64,000 bases of DNA from Variovorax sp. EL159. GTDB taxonomy: Bacteria; Pseudomonadota; Gammaproteobacteria; Burkholderiales; Burkholderiaceae_C. The DNA lies in assembly GCF_900100965.1 (NCBI RefSeq), contig NZ_FMUJ01000004.1, positions 62,001-126,000 of the forward strand, written 5' to 3'. Shown here one piece after another: positions 1 through 9,065 of the stretch. Both the position numbers and the translations under genes were made by a program. How positions within the stretch are numbered: the stretch's first letter is position 1; every line of letters starts with the position of its first letter. The notes beneath the pieces are model-generated. The model was not told the origin of the DNA and made no database searches. It saw nothing but the letters and a program-made list of their open reading frames with translations.

Positions 1-54
1 CCAGCCGAGCATGCGCTCGCGGGTGTCTTCGGCAATTTCGGGTTCGCGGTACAT
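1..54 (-). CDS. 5' fragment of an unidentified gene
   Basis: Only the first 18 codons are inside the window (MYREPEIAEDTRERMLGW); the rest lies beyond the left edge. It starts 25 bp after the stop of the DUF3100 gene on the same strand, so the two probably share a transcript. The fragment is too short to assign a family; a metabolic partner of the membrane protein is only a guess from position. Confidence 0.5.
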   Translation of the reverse strand, partial: MYREPEIAEDTRERMLGW

Positions 55-79
55 GGCGGTCTCTCTCGTGGTCGTGGGG

Positions 80-1432
80 TCAATGGAAGAATTCGGCGAT
101 GACGGTCGCGCCGAGAAAGGTACCGGCCGTGGCGGTGAGCGACACCACCACGATGCGCCAGCCCAGTTGGCGGAACACCGGCAGGTCTTTCGCGACGGAG
201 AAGCCGGCCAGCGCCAGCACCGGCGTGGTGAAGGCCAGGAAGTTGAGCTTGGCGGTCAGCGCGATCAGCGCGTCGGAGAACGGAAACAGGCCCGGAATGC
301 CGACCACCGTTGCCACCACCGACAGCACCAGCACCATCGGCAGGCGCGGCACGAGGCGCTTGATGCCCTCGACCACCAGCGCGATCGCCACCACCGCGGC
401 CATGCCTTCGAGCGACACCAGCATCGGCACCTTGTAGGTCAGCGAGTTGCCGATGAGCACGCCGCCGCCCACCACCGCCCAGGCGATGAACGTGTCGCGC
501 ATCGGCATGGCACCACCATGCGACGGCAGGCCCGCCTGCGTGCCCTGCGGCATGGCGCCCGTGTCGGAAGCACCCTGCGCGCCGCGCTTCGACAAACGGC
601 CCAGCACCGGTTCGAGCTTGCCGTAGAGCCACGAGCACAACGGCAGCGACAGGAACAGCGTGAAGTAGAAGCCGACCACGGTGGTCAGCAGGTTCGACGC
701 GGCCGCGATCGCGGTGAGCTGCGGCAGCATCTCGGCCGGCTGCTGCGCGGCGATGGCGCCCAGCGCCGCGGCCATCAGGCTGCCCGAACCCACGCCCGCG
801 CCCATGGCCAGCGAACGTGGATCGAAGATGTGCAGGCTGGCGATGAAGCCCGCCAGCACCGCGATGAACAGCGCGCCCAGCACGGTGCCGGTGATGTACT
901 CGGCCAGCACGCCGCGGCCTTCGGGCGAGGCCATGCCGTACTTCTCGCCAATGATCACGAGGTTGCCCTCGCGGCCCACCGAGAAAGTGGCGCCCACGGC
1001 TTCGCGCTTGATGCCCAGCAGCAGCGCCAGCGGCAGGCCGAGGGCCAGCGTGCCGAGGGCATGGCCGAACTCCTGGAACAGCAGCGCCCAACCCGCCTGC
1101 TTGACCTGCGGCAGCGCCGCGCCCACCGTCAGGCCCAGTTTCACGACGAACAGCAGCAGGCCCGCATTGAGCAGGCCACCCGCAAACGACTGCTGCGCAG
1201 GCGCCACGCGCACCACGCCCGGCACGCGGCGCTGCGCGATGCCCCAGACCGCCGCGATCAGCAATGCCCACAGCATCGGCAGCAGCGCCACCTTGCCGGG
1301 CCCGACGCTGAATTGCACCGGGCCGATGAGTTCGGCCACCGCCACGATGGCGAGGGTCACGAGCGCGAGCCTGAGTTTTCCCGAGGCGGTCGCCGGGGCC
1401 ATGGTGTCGAGCGTGGAGGCGGCAGAGGTCAT
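80..1432 (-). CDS. DUF3100 family integral membrane protein
   Basis: The product is 450 residues long, almost entirely hydrophobic, with roughly ten predicted membrane segments separated by short Gly/Ala-rich loops and one polar loop near residues 280-315. It matches what I know of DUF3100, a family of uncharacterised inner-membrane proteins that look like carriers. A transport role is inference. It is divergent from a LysR regulator that starts 115 bp away, the usual arrangement for a LysR-controlled target, and is followed on the same strand by a gene cut off at the window edge. No substrate can be read from the sequence. Confidence 0.75.
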   Translation of the reverse strand: MTSAASTLDTMAPATASGKLRLALVTLAIVAVAELIGPVQFSVGPGKVALLPMLWALLIAAVWGIAQRRVPGVVRVAPAQQSFAGGLLNAGLLLFVVKLGLTVGAALPQVKQAGWALLFQEFGHALGTLALGLPLALLLGIKREAVGATFSVGREGNLVIIGEKYGMASPEGRGVLAEYITGTVLGALFIAVLAGFIASLHIFDPRSLAMGAGVGSGSLMAAALGAIAAQQPAEMLPQLTAIAAASNLLTTVVGFYFTLFLSLPLCSWLYGKLEPVLGRLSKRGAQGASDTGAMPQGTQAGLPSHGGAMPMRDTFIAWAVVGGGVLIGNSLTYKVPMLVSLEGMAAVVAIALVVEGIKRLVPRLPMVLVLSVVATVVGIPGLFPFSDALIALTAKLNFLAFTTPVLALAGFSVAKDLPVFRQLGWRIVVVSLTATAGTFLGATVIAEFFH

Positions 1433-1516
1433 GTGTGGGGGCTTCTTCTGGCGAGGTGCCGGCGAGTTTCGGGCTGCAGAGCACTTGCATCAATGACAGC
1501 AAATGAGGATATTTGG

Positions 1517-1529
1517 TGCATTGAATGCA
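1517..1529. promoter_or_regulatory. candidate LysR operator (TGCATTGAATGCA)
   Basis: A perfect 6-1-6 palindrome lies 18 bp before the LysR start codon, in the space shared with the DUF3100 gene. A related half site, TTGCATCAATG, lies about 30 bp further left. Position and symmetry fit a LysR-type binding region; no binding is shown. Confidence 0.35.
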
Positions 1530-1547
1530 ACACTCGAAGCACCCGCC

Positions 1548-2516
1548 ATGGACGACAAACTCGACACCCGCCGCGTGCGCTACTTCATCCAGGTGCTCGA
1601 AAGCGGCTCGGTGCGCGGCGCCGCCGACGTGCTCGACATGGACCCTTCCGCCGTCAGCCGCGCCATCGGCATTCTTGAAAAGGAATGCGGCGTGCCGCTG
1701 CTGGAGCGCCACGGCCGCGGCGTGGTGCCCACCGACGCGGGCCAGATGCTGGCCGGCTACGTGCGGCGCCAGCAGAACCAGAAGCAGCACCTGCTGGCGC
1801 AGATGGACAGCATCCGCAAGATCGAGCGCGGCCACATCGACATCGTGGCGGGCGAAGGCTATGTCGACTGGTTGATGCGCCACAGCCTGCGCGACTTCAT
1901 GACCACGCATCCGAAGATCACCATCGACCTGGACGTGGCCAGCACCGACGAGATCGTGCGGCGCATCGTCGAGGAGCGCGCCCACATCGGCATGCTGTTC
2001 CAGCCGCCGAAGGACGAGCGGCTGACCTCGCACCAGTCGCATGCGCAGCCCATCCAGACGATGGTGCCGGCCTCGCACCCGCTCGCGCGGCTCGGCCGCC
2101 CGCTCAAGCTGGCCGACCTGCTGCCCTACCCGGGCGCCACGCTGCACCGCAACTTCGGCGTGCGCCAGCACATCGAGGCCGCCGAGATCAGCGAAGGCGT
2201 GCGGCTGCCCGCGCTGCTCACCACCACGTCGTTCAGCGCGCTCGGGCATTTCGTGTCGGCCGGGCTGGGCTACACGCTGGGCACGCGGATCTCGCTCACA
2301 CCCAACGCGGACAACACCACGCTGGTCGAGCTGCCGATGAAGAACCCGCTGCTGTCGCAGGGGCGCTCGCACATCGTCTCGCGGCATGGCCGCATGCTGT
2401 CGCCGGCGGCAGCGGCGCTGCTGCGGCAGATCGTGACCGACATGCGCCGCTATGCCGACCTGGCGACGGGGAAAGAAAAGCGAGCGGCCCCGCGCGCACG
2501 CGGCGTGGCCGCCTGA
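1548..2516 (+). CDS. LysR family transcriptional regulator
   Basis: This 322-residue protein has the typical N-terminal winged helix-turn-helix (residues about 8-66, with the AVSRAIGILEKECGVPLLER signature) followed by a type 2 periplasmic-binding-protein effector domain. I chose the ATG at 1548 because it opens the standard LysR N-terminus; an in-frame ATG at 1503 would add 15 atypical residues. It is divergent from the DUF3100 gene, which is its most likely target. The C-terminal tail after residue 310 is Lys/Arg/Ala-rich and probably disordered. The effector is unknown. Confidence 0.85.
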   Translation: MDDKLDTRRVRYFIQVLESGSVRGAADVLDMDPSAVSRAIGILEKECGVPLLERHGRGVVPTDAGQMLAGYVRRQQNQKQHLLAQMDSIRKIERGHIDIVAGEGYVDWLMRHSLRDFMTTHPKITIDLDVASTDEIVRRIVEERAHIGMLFQPPKDERLTSHQSHAQPIQTMVPASHPLARLGRPLKLADLLPYPGATLHRNFGVRQHIEAAEISEGVRLPALLTTTSFSALGHFVSAGLGYTLGTRISLTPNADNTTLVELPMKNPLLSQGRSHIVSRHGRMLSPAAAALLRQIVTDMRRYADLATGKEKRAAPRARGVAA

Positions 2517-2557
2517 GCGTTGCGCACCGGGGCCTTTCGGTGTTCTGATCGGCCCCC

Positions 2558-3016
2558 ATGTCCTACGTCATTCCGCTTTTCATCCATCTGCTCTGCGCCG
2601 CCTTCTGGGTCGGCGGCATGGCGACCATGCACTTCGCGGTGCGCCCCGCTGCCGTCGCCACGCTGGAGCCGCCCTTGCGCCTGCGCATGATGGCCGCGAC
2701 GCTGCGGCGCTTCTTCGTCGGCGTGGACGCGTCCGTCACGCTGCTGTTCCTGAGCGGCGTGGGCATGATCATGGTGACCGGCGGCTTTCGCGCGATGCAC
2801 TGGCGCATCGAAGCCATGATGAGCATCGCGATCGTGATGGCCGCCATCTATGTCTACATCCGCGCCTCGGTGTTCCGGGCGCTGCGGCGCGCGGTGGAAG
2901 AAAGCGCCTGGCCCAAGGCGGCTTCGCTGCTCAACACGGTGCGGCAGCTGGTGGGCATGAACCTGGTGCTGGGCGTGGTGGTGTTCGGGGTGGCGACCAT
3001 CGGGCGCGCGGGCTGA
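2558..3016 (+). CDS. CopD-like four-helix membrane protein
   Basis: A 152-residue inner-membrane protein with four hydrophobic segments (about residues 5-25, 50-75, 85-110, 125-148). The opening and the pattern HLLCAAFWVGGM resemble CopD/copper-resistance-D-like and related small membrane proteins. It follows the LysR gene by 41 bp on the same strand, but no functional tie is evident. No metal-binding His/Met cluster stands out, so a role in copper handling is not established. Confidence 0.6.
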   Translation: MSYVIPLFIHLLCAAFWVGGMATMHFAVRPAAVATLEPPLRLRMMAATLRRFFVGVDASVTLLFLSGVGMIMVTGGFRAMHWRIEAMMSIAIVMAAIYVYIRASVFRALRRAVEESAWPKAASLLNTVRQLVGMNLVLGVVVFGVATIGRAG

Positions 3017-3041
3017 GCCGGCGCGCGCCCTTCTCCAGACG

Positions 3042-3065
3042 CCCGGCACACTGGTGTGCGCCGGG
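3042..3065. terminator. GC-rich hairpin between convergent genes
   Basis: An inverted repeat pairs CCCGGCACAC with GTGTGCGCCGGG around a very short loop, between the convergent CopD-like and ohr genes. There is no T-tract on either side, so it may be a weak or factor-assisted terminator, or only a stable hairpin. Confidence 0.3.
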
Positions 3066-3089
3066 TGGCAGTGGCGATAACGACGACGT

Positions 3090-3506
3090 TCAAGCCAGTT
3101 GCAGATCGACCTCGATGTTGCCGCGCGTGAGCTTGGAGTACGGGCAGGTCTGGTGCGCCGTGTCGATGATGGCGCGTGCGGTGTCGCGCTCGATGCCGGG
3201 CAGGCTCACGCGCAGGCGCGCCTGCAGGAAGTACGAACCGTCGGTGTTGGCCAGGTCCACTTCGGCATCGACCGCGAGGTCGGCGGGCAGCTTGATCTTC
3301 AGCTTGCCGGCCGCCAGGCCCATGGCACCGATGAAGCAGGCCGACCAGCCGGCCGCGAACAGCTGCTCGGGGTTGGTGCCGGCGCCCGAGGTGCCGGGCG
3401 GCGACAACTGGATGTCGAGGCGCCCGTCGTCGCTGCGCGATGCGCCGTCGCGTCCGCCCGTGGTGTGGGTCTTGCCGGTGTAGAGGATCTTTGCGGTGGA
3501 GCTCAT
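3090..3506 (-). CDS. ohr: organic hydroperoxide resistance protein Ohr
   Basis: This 138-residue OsmC/Ohr-family thiol peroxidase reduces organic hydroperoxides, usually with lipoyl-protein or dithiol donors in the cytoplasm. The two catalytic cysteines are present (C57 in GWSACFIGAMG, C121 in TCPYSK), as are the family's conserved Arg19 and the Glu of NPEQLFAAGW. Length matches the family. The ATG at 3506 gives the standard MSSTAKILYTGKTHT start; an upstream in-frame start would add 45 residues of unrelated sequence. The usual MarR-type repressor OhrR is not adjacent, so control must come from elsewhere or be constitutive. Confidence 0.92.
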   Translation of the reverse strand: MSSTAKILYTGKTHTTGGRDGASRSDDGRLDIQLSPPGTSGAGTNPEQLFAAGWSACFIGAMGLAAGKLKIKLPADLAVDAEVDLANTDGSYFLQARLRVSLPGIERDTARAIIDTAHQTCPYSKLTRGNIEVDLQLA

Positions 3507-3710
3507 GGAGATTCCTTGCAGGGGTGGCCCGCCAGCAGGGGTCTTTCCTGCTGCACGGGGTCGCCGGGATGGCGATGCATGGATTGAATCCGTGGGCTGT
3601 ATCCGCGATGTGTCGAGCCGGGTGCACTTTTGCGTGCGCATGTGTGCGGCGGGCGGCCAGACACACTGGCGTACAAAAACCCGATGCGCGGCAAGCCGGG
3701 CGGCGGCGAA

Positions 3711-4139
3711 TCAGTGCGCCACACCCTTGAGTTCGACGCTGTTGCCGTCCGGGTCGCTGAGGTAGATCGACGGGCCGTTGCCTTCGGCGCCGAAGTTGTT
3801 CTGCACCTCGCCGTGCACCGGCACACCGTGCTGCGCCATGCGCGCGCGGATCGCGGCTTCGTCGAAGGGTTCGATGCGCAGGCAGAGGTGGTCGACGTTG
3901 CGGCCTTCCACGCCTGCCAGCGCGCCGCCCTGCTTTCCCAGCGGGCCGTCGGGCGTGACGAGGTCGATCAGGCTGGCACCCGCGCGCAGGTGCACGAGCC
4001 CCAGGTCGTCGCGGCGCTTTTCGACGGTGCAGCCCAGCACGTCGCAGTAGAAGGCGATCGATCGATCGACGTCTTTCACGCGCAGCACGACATGGTCGAT
4101 GCGCAGCACCGAGAACGGTGGGCGCATCGGGCTCGTCAT
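3711..4139 (-). CDS. VOC (glyoxalase/dioxygenase-fold) family protein
   Basis: A 142-residue single-domain protein with the paired beta-alpha-beta-beta-beta modules of the vicinal-oxygen-chelate superfamily. Likely metal ligands are His in LRIDHVVLRV, His in VDHLCLRIE and Glu in NSVELKG. The family includes glyoxalase-, epimerase- and resistance-type enzymes; the substrate cannot be told. It begins 16 bp after the stop of the CoA-transferase gene on the same strand and so is the third gene of the gcdH operon. Start ATG at 4139 avoids an N-terminal extension that would overlap the upstream gene. Confidence 0.8.
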   Translation of the reverse strand: MTSPMRPPFSVLRIDHVVLRVKDVDRSIAFYCDVLGCTVEKRRDDLGLVHLRAGASLIDLVTPDGPLGKQGGALAGVEGRNVDHLCLRIEPFDEAAIRARMAQHGVPVHGEVQNNFGAEGNGPSIYLSDPDGNSVELKGVAH

Positions 4140-4155
4140 GCCATCGACCTTTTCT

Positions 4156-5394
4156 TCAGACGACGCCGGCCGAACGCAGGGCCTCGAAGCGCGTGGCGTC
4201 GATGCCCATTTCGGCCAGCACTTCCTGCGTGTGCTGGCCCAGCGCCGGCGGTGCATGGCGCAGCACCGGCGGCGTGGCCGTCAGGCGCAACGGGCTCGCC
4301 ACGCCGGTGATGCTGGCAATGCCGTCGCCCGCATCGCGCGGCAGCGTGACCGCCAGGCCGCGCGACTTGACCTGCGCATCGTCGAAGGCCTGCGCGATGT
4401 CGTTGATGGGGCCGCAGGGCACGGCCTTGTCTTCGAGCAGCGTGACCCAGTCGGCGGTGGTGCGGGTGCGGGTGAGCTCTTCCATCATCGGAATGAGCAC
4501 GCCGCGGTGCTTCACGCGCAAGGTGTTGGTGGCAAAGCGCGCGTCGGCCGCCCACTCTGCGTGGCCGGCCGCTTCGCAGAAACGCGCGAACTGGCCGTTG
4601 TTGCCGATGGCCAGCAGCATCGATCCGTCTTGCGTCGGAAAGTCCTTGTAGGGCGCCAGGCTCGGGTGCGTGTTGCCCTGGCGCTGCGGTGCCTTGCCGG
4701 TGTTGAGGAACGCGCTCGCCTGGTTGGCGAGGATGGCCATGCCCACGTCGAGCAGCGCCATGTCGATGTGCTGGCCTTCGCCGGTGCGGTCGCGCACCTG
4801 CAGTGCGGCCAGTATGGCGGTGCTGGCGTACACGCCGGTGAACAGGTCGGTGAGCGCCACGCCCACGCGCAGCGGGCCGCCGCCGGGCACGTCGTCGGGG
4901 CGGCCGGTGATGCTCATCATGCCGGTCATGGCCTGGATCATCAGGTCGTAGCCCGCGCGCTCGGCATACGGGCCGTCGTGGCCAAAGCCGGTCACGCTGC
5001 AGTAGATGAGGCGCGGGTTGGCCGCGCGCAGGCTCTCGTGGTCGAGGCCGTATTGCTTCAAGCCACCGGTCTTGAAGTTCTCGACCACGATGTCGGCCTG
5101 CGCCGCCATCTGCTTGAGCAGCGCCTGCCCGTCGGGCGTGGCCATGTCGATGGTGACCGAACGTTTGTTGCGGTTGCAGGACGTGAAGTAGCTGGCCTGG
5201 TCGGTGTCGTTGCCGTTCGCGTCCTTGATGAACGGCGGGCCCCAGGTGCGGGTGTCGTCGCCCACGCCGGGGCGCTCGATCTTGACGACGTCGGCCCCCA
5301 GGTCCGCGAGGATCTGCGTGCACCACGGGCCCGCGAGCACGCGGGACAGATCGAGGACCTTGATGCCGTCCAGGGCTGCGGGCTTGGTGCTCAT
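4156..5394 (-). CDS. family III (CaiB/BaiF) CoA-transferase, probable succinyl-CoA:glutarate CoA-transferase
   Basis: A 412-residue CaiB/BaiF CoA-transferase. The N-terminal motif GIKVLDLSRVLAGPWCTQIL is typical, and Asp183 in ALTDLFTG aligns with the catalytic aspartate that carries the acyl group in this family. The gene starts 8 bp after the gcdH stop codon, the arrangement seen for glutarate CoA-transferases that activate glutarate for glutaryl-CoA dehydrogenase. The specific substrate is inferred from this neighbour. The pair would turn glutarate (from lysine or dicarboxylic acid catabolism) into crotonyl-CoA. Confidence 0.85.
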   Translation of the reverse strand: MSTKPAALDGIKVLDLSRVLAGPWCTQILADLGADVVKIERPGVGDDTRTWGPPFIKDANGNDTDQASYFTSCNRNKRSVTIDMATPDGQALLKQMAAQADIVVENFKTGGLKQYGLDHESLRAANPRLIYCSVTGFGHDGPYAERAGYDLMIQAMTGMMSITGRPDDVPGGGPLRVGVALTDLFTGVYASTAILAALQVRDRTGEGQHIDMALLDVGMAILANQASAFLNTGKAPQRQGNTHPSLAPYKDFPTQDGSMLLAIGNNGQFARFCEAAGHAEWAADARFATNTLRVKHRGVLIPMMEELTRTRTTADWVTLLEDKAVPCGPINDIAQAFDDAQVKSRGLAVTLPRDAGDGIASITGVASPLRLTATPPVLRHAPPALGQHTQEVLAEMGIDATRFEALRSAGVV

Positions 5395-5402
5395 GCGCTC
5401 GT

Positions 5403-6602
5403 TCAGTTGGCGAAAGCGGCGATGCCGGTGATGGCGCGGCCCAGGATGAGCGCGTGGATGTCGTGCGTGCCTTCGTAGGTGTTGACCACTTCGAGGTTCA
5501 CCAGATGGCGGGCCACGCCGAACTCGTCGCTGATGCCGTTGCCGCCCATCATGTCGCGCGCCAGGCGGGCGATGTCCAGGGCCTTGCCGCAGTTGTTGCG
5601 CTTCATGATCGAGGTGATCTCGACCGAGGCCGTGCCTTCGTCCTTCATGCGGCCCAGGCGGAGGCTCCCTTGCAGGCCCAGCGTGATCTCGGTCTGCATG
5701 TCGGCCAGCTTCTTCTGGATGAGCTGGTTGGCGGCGAGCGGGCGGCCGAACTGCTTGCGGTCGAGCGTGTACTGGCGGGCGCGGTGCCAGCAGTCTTCGG
5801 CGGCGCCGAGCGCACCCCACGAGATGCCGTAGCGGGCGCTGTTCAGGCAGGTGAACGGGCCCTTCAGGCCCTGCACTTCGGGGAAGGCGTTTTCTTCGGG
5901 GCAGAACACGCCGTCCATCACGATCTCGCCGGTGATGCTGGCGCGCAGGCCGACCTTGCCGTGGATCGCGGGGGCCGAGAGGCCCTTCATGCCCTTCTCG
6001 AGCACGAAGCCGCGGATCGGGCCGACCGTGCCGCTTTCGCTGACTTCCTTGGCCCACACGACGAACACGTCGGCGATGGGCGAATTGCTGATCCACATCT
6101 TGGCGCCGCTGAGCGAGTAGCCGCCCGGCACCTTCTTGGCACGCGTGACCATGCTGCCGGGGTCGGAGCCGTGGTCGGGTTCGGTCAGGCCGAAGCAGCC
6201 GATCCATTCGCCGGTGGCGAGCTTGGGCAGGTACTTCTGCTTTTGCGCTTCGGTGCCGAATTCGAAGATCGGCACCATCACCAGCGAGCTTTGCACGCTG
6301 GCCATCGAGCGGTAGCCCGAATCGACGCGCTCGACTTCGCGGGCGATCAGGCCGTAGGCCACGTAGTTGAGGCCGGGGCCGCCGTACTGCTCGGGGATCG
6401 TCGGGCCGAGCAGGCCGAGCGCGCCCATTTCGCGAAAGATGGCGGGGTCGGTCTCACCGGTGCGGAAGCCCTCGATGACGCGGGGCGCCAGGCGCTCCTG
6501 GCAGTAGGCATTGGCCGCGTCGCGGATCATGCGTTCTTCGTCGGTCAGTTGCTGGTCGAGAAGAAGGGGATCGTCCCAGTGGAATTGCGCTTTGGCGGCC
6601 AT
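5403..6602 (-). CDS. gcdH: glutaryl-CoA dehydrogenase
   Basis: This 399-residue FAD-dependent acyl-CoA dehydrogenase oxidises and decarboxylates glutaryl-CoA to crotonyl-CoA. The C-terminal signature [20 protein letters not shown] carries the catalytic base (about Glu377), and the motif [11 protein letters not shown] holds the Arg that binds the glutaryl carboxylate; both mark GcdH rather than ordinary acyl-CoA dehydrogenases. Length is normal. It is the first gene of a three-gene unit (gcdH, CoA-transferase, VOC protein) divergent from a LysR gene, as in glutarate operons of other proteobacteria. Confidence 0.95.
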   Translation of the reverse strand: MAAKAQFHWDDPLLLDQQLTDEERMIRDAANAYCQERLAPRVIEGFRTGETDPAIFREMGALGLLGPTIPEQYGGPGLNYVAYGLIAREVERVDSGYRSMASVQSSLVMVPIFEFGTEAQKQKYLPKLATGEWIGCFGLTEPDHGSDPGSMVTRAKKVPGGYSLSGAKMWISNSPIADVFVVWAKEVSESGTVGPIRGFVLEKGMKGLSAPAIHGKVGLRASITGEIVMDGVFCPEENAFPEVQGLKGPFTCLNSARYGISWGALGAAEDCWHRARQYTLDRKQFGRPLAANQLIQKKLADMQTEITLGLQGSLRLGRMKDEGTASVEITSIMKRNNCGKALDIARLARDMMGGNGISDEFGVARHLVNLEVVNTYEGTHDIHALILGRAITGIAAFAN

Positions 6603-6718
6603 GTGCTGTCTCCGGAAAGAGGGGAAAAAGAGAAAAGAGGGGGATGGCCTCGATCCTAGCCACGCGAGGGAACGGGTGCAAACGATGAATCCTCACCCAG
6701 ATATGCGTTCGTAGAATG

Positions 6719-6728
6719 TCTTGCAAGA
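6719..6728. promoter_or_regulatory. candidate LysR operator (TCTTGCAAGA)
   Basis: A perfect 10-bp palindrome sits near the middle of the 185-bp gap between gcdH and the divergent LysR gene, with near-symmetric flanks (ATG before, TGT after). It is the clearest dyad in the gap and therefore the best candidate for the regulator's site. This is inference from symmetry and position. Confidence 0.3.
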
Positions 6729-6787
6729 TGTTCGAGCCGTTCTTTCATTGGTAAGACTGCTCCTCCATACATACACCCGAGGCATAC

Positions 6788-7690
6788 ATGCGCCGCAAGA
6801 TTCCACCCCTGCAAACCCTCGTGTGCTTCGACGCCGCCGCGCGCCACGAGAGCTACACCCGCGCCGCGCAGGAACTCGCGCTCACGCAGAGCGCGGTGTC
6901 GCGCCAGATCGGCACGCTCGAAACCTTCCTGGGCGTCGCCCTCTTTCGCCGCACGCGGCACGGCGTGGCGCTCACCGCGAGCGGCGCGGCCTATGCAAGG
7001 CAGATCACCAAGCGGCTCGAAGCGATGGAGCGCGACACGCTCGATGCGATGGCGCACCAGGGCGAAGGCGGTTCGCTCTCGCTGGCGGCCGTGCCCACCT
7101 TCGCCACGCGCTGGCTGATGCCGCGGCTGAAGGGATTCGCCGCGCTGCAGCCCGACGTGGTGGTGCACATCGAGACGCGCACCCGCCCCTTTCTCTTTGC
7201 CGATGCGGAATTCGATGCGGCGCTTTATGCCGGCACGCCCGCGCAGGTCGAGAACTGGGCCGGCACGCATGCGTTGCTGCTGATGCATGAAGACGTGGTG
7301 CCGGTGTGCAGCCCGTCGCTGTTGCCGCGCGGCAAAGCCGTGGCGCCGGCGGCCATCGCGAAGATGCCGCTGCTGCAGCAAAGCACACGGCCCGACGGCT
7401 GGCGCCAGTGGTTCGACGCGCAGCAGGTCGATGCGCCCAATGCGCGCGGCGGGCCGCGCTACGAGCTGTTCTCGATATTGGCCGCCGCCGCCTCGCACGG
7501 CCTGGGCGTGGCGCTGATGCCGACGATGCTGGTGGCCGACGAACTGGCGCGGGGTGAACTGGTGGTGGCGTGCCCACGGCCGCTGTCAGGCGAGCGCAAC
7601 TACTACCTCGTGACACCGGAGCGCGCCGACCAGCGGCCGCTGCTGAAGTTCTTCAGCGACTGGCTGCTGGCGCAGGCGCGGCAGGGCTGA
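6788..7690 (+). CDS. LysR regulator, GcvA-like, probable regulator of glutarate use
   Basis: A 300-residue LysR protein of the GcvA type: it opens with RRKIPPLQTLVCFDAAARH and has the helix-turn-helix QSAVSRQIGTLETFLGVALF within the first 65 residues, followed by an effector domain. It is divergent from gcdH, matching the GcdR-gcdH layout of pseudomonads, so glutarate or glutaryl-CoA is the likely signal. The ATG at 6788 gives the standard start. Confidence 0.85.
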   Translation: MRRKIPPLQTLVCFDAAARHESYTRAAQELALTQSAVSRQIGTLETFLGVALFRRTRHGVALTASGAAYARQITKRLEAMERDTLDAMAHQGEGGSLSLAAVPTFATRWLMPRLKGFAALQPDVVVHIETRTRPFLFADAEFDAALYAGTPAQVENWAGTHALLLMHEDVVPVCSPSLLPRGKAVAPAAIAKMPLLQQSTRPDGWRQWFDAQQVDAPNARGGPRYELFSILAAAASHGLGVALMPTMLVADELARGELVVACPRPLSGERNYYLVTPERADQRPLLKFFSDWLLAQARQG

Positions 7691-7749
7691 CGCGCTGCCC
7701 TGCCCTCTGAATGCCTGGCGGCCGAGAACGATTCCGGACGCCATGCGCA

Positions 7750-8250
7750 TCAGCCCTTTGCGGGCCGGACGCCTTCCCGGGCATAGGCCTCGATCAACGC
7801 GGGAAAGGCGTCCATCGCGGGCAAGGCGCCAAAGCTGTGCTTCGCGAGCGTCGTGGCCCAGGGCAGCTTCTCGTCGGTCCAGGTTTCGACGAAGGGCTCT
7901 ACCCATGCGTGCCGGTCGAGCATCGACGACCGGAGGTTGACGAAGTAGTCCATGCCTTCGGTGCGCGTGAACATCCAGCTCTTGCAGTGCGGGCAGAAGA
8001 AGTGGTGCGAGTCGCCGTGCAACCCGCCGATGACGGGCTCGCCCGACACCACCTCGAAGCCCTGCGCGGGAATGGCGAGCGAGAGCGAGAAGGCGCTCGC
8101 GCTCATGGTCTGGCAGCCGGTGCAATGGCACGCCATCGACAGCAGCGGCGGCGCGGTGATGCGCAGGCGCACCTGGCCGCAGCGGCAGCCGCCGGACCAG
8201 GGGAGTTGCCAGCCGTCGGCTGGGTCAGGGGATGAATTCGAGGTGCTCAT
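7750..8250 (-). CDS. GFA (glutathione-dependent formaldehyde-activating/CENP-V) family protein
   Basis: A 166-residue zinc-binding protein. The GFA cysteine pattern is present: GGCRCGQVRLR, MACHCTGCQT and FFCPHCKSW. The family is named after a formaldehyde-glutathione adduct enzyme, but most members have no proven reaction. Its ATG overlaps the stop codon of the zeta-toxin-like gene by 4 bp (ATGA), so it is translated from the same message. A link between a GFA protein and a toxin-like kinase is odd and may only reflect operon assembly. Confidence 0.82.
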   Translation of the reverse strand: MSTSNSSPDPADGWQLPWSGGCRCGQVRLRITAPPLLSMACHCTGCQTMSASAFSLSLAIPAQGFEVVSGEPVIGGLHGDSHHFFCPHCKSWMFTRTEGMDYFVNLRSSMLDRHAWVEPFVETWTDEKLPWATTLAKHSFGALPAMDAFPALIEAYAREGVRPAKG

Positions 8251-9065
8251 GGGGTGCTCTGGCTCTGTGGTTGTTGCGGCGGTGGCGTGGCCTTCTTGGG
8301 CCGCGAGGCGCGTGGCGGTTTGAAGGGGCCGGCGACTTTTTCGAGCCAGGGGTCGCACACGGCCCGCAGTTCCGGGTCCACATCGAACTGGGGGTCTCGC
8401 GCGTCGAAAAGAACCGATCTTTTCGCCTGCGCCCGCACCAGCGCGAATGCATTCTTTTCAGAGCGGCTGTTGTCGAACATGAGCGTCATGTTCGCGATCT
8501 GCGTCGCGTGCCCGACCGCGGCCTGCGTGCGCGGAAACCGCTCGATGAGCTTCTTGTGCTCCACGCCGTGGCCGCCCTGCTGCTTGCGGGTGCTCACGCG
8601 AAAGACGGACATGTCGACCGAGACGAGCCCCACGAACAGCAGGACGACGAAGTAGCCCGCCGCCTGCATCGCGCGGATGTCGTCGGCCTTCGACGCATGG
8701 CCGCCGCCGGGCAATGGCTTCCAGTGGGAAAAGACCGTCTCGAATGCGAACGGCATGCGCTGGTCCATCACGAGGCTCTTGAAGGCGCGCACGCCTTCCT
8801 GCGACAGGACCTGCCATTTCTCGTCGTCATCGCGCAGGCGCTGGGCCCATGCGGGGATGTGGCCGGTGCGATGGTCGGCGTCGGGCAGGATGGACATCAT
8901 CATCCGGTCCGCATTGATCAGCGGCATCTGCAGCGACGCCGCCAGCCGCGAGTACCAGAGGGTGGACTTGCCCGACCCGTTGTGGCCGGCCAGCACGAAG
9001 GCCACCGGACGCGGGCCGCGCGTCTGCTCCAGCAGCTTGTCGAGCTTCGGGGGACGGCGGCTCAC
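8247..9065 (-). CDS. zeta-toxin-like P-loop kinase
   Basis: A 272-residue protein with the zeta-toxin/COG4185 kinase layout: Walker A GHNGSGKST at residues 27-35, a substrate-binding NAD (residues 51-53) and the FETVFSH motif (residues 108-114) equivalent to the ETT loop of zeta toxins. Known family members phosphorylate UDP-N-acetylglucosamine or other small molecules; several chromosomal ones are not toxins. The C-terminal 25 residues are Pro/Gln/Lys-rich. I place the start at a GTG (9065) that overlaps the preceding gene's stop (GTGA), which implies translational coupling. The upstream 115-residue gene is a candidate antitoxin by position only. Confidence 0.75.
   Translation of the reverse strand: MSRRPPKLDKLLEQTRGPRPVAFVLAGHNGSGKSTLWYSRLAASLQMPLINADRMMMSILPDADHRTGHIPAWAQRLRDDDEKWQVLSQEGVRAFKSLVMDQRMPFAFETVFSHWKPLPGGGHASKADDIRAMQAAGYFVVLLFVGLVSVDMSVFRVSTRKQQGGHGVEHKKLIERFPRTQAAVGHATQIANMTLMFDNSRSEKNAFALVRAQAKRSVLFDARDPQFDVDPELRAVCDPWLEKVAGPFKPPRASRPKKATPPPQQPQSQSTP

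Noticed and set aside
3507-3710. A possible small gene in the gap between ohr and the VOC gene
   Set aside because: Frames in both directions lack ribosome sites and a recognisable composition; the gap is better explained as the ohr promoter region.
4156-6207. A long minus-strand frame extending the CoA-transferase upstream through gcdH
   Set aside because: The upstream part is an out-of-frame reading of gcdH, with Arg/His-rich noise; the CoA-transferase family begins at the ATG at 5394.
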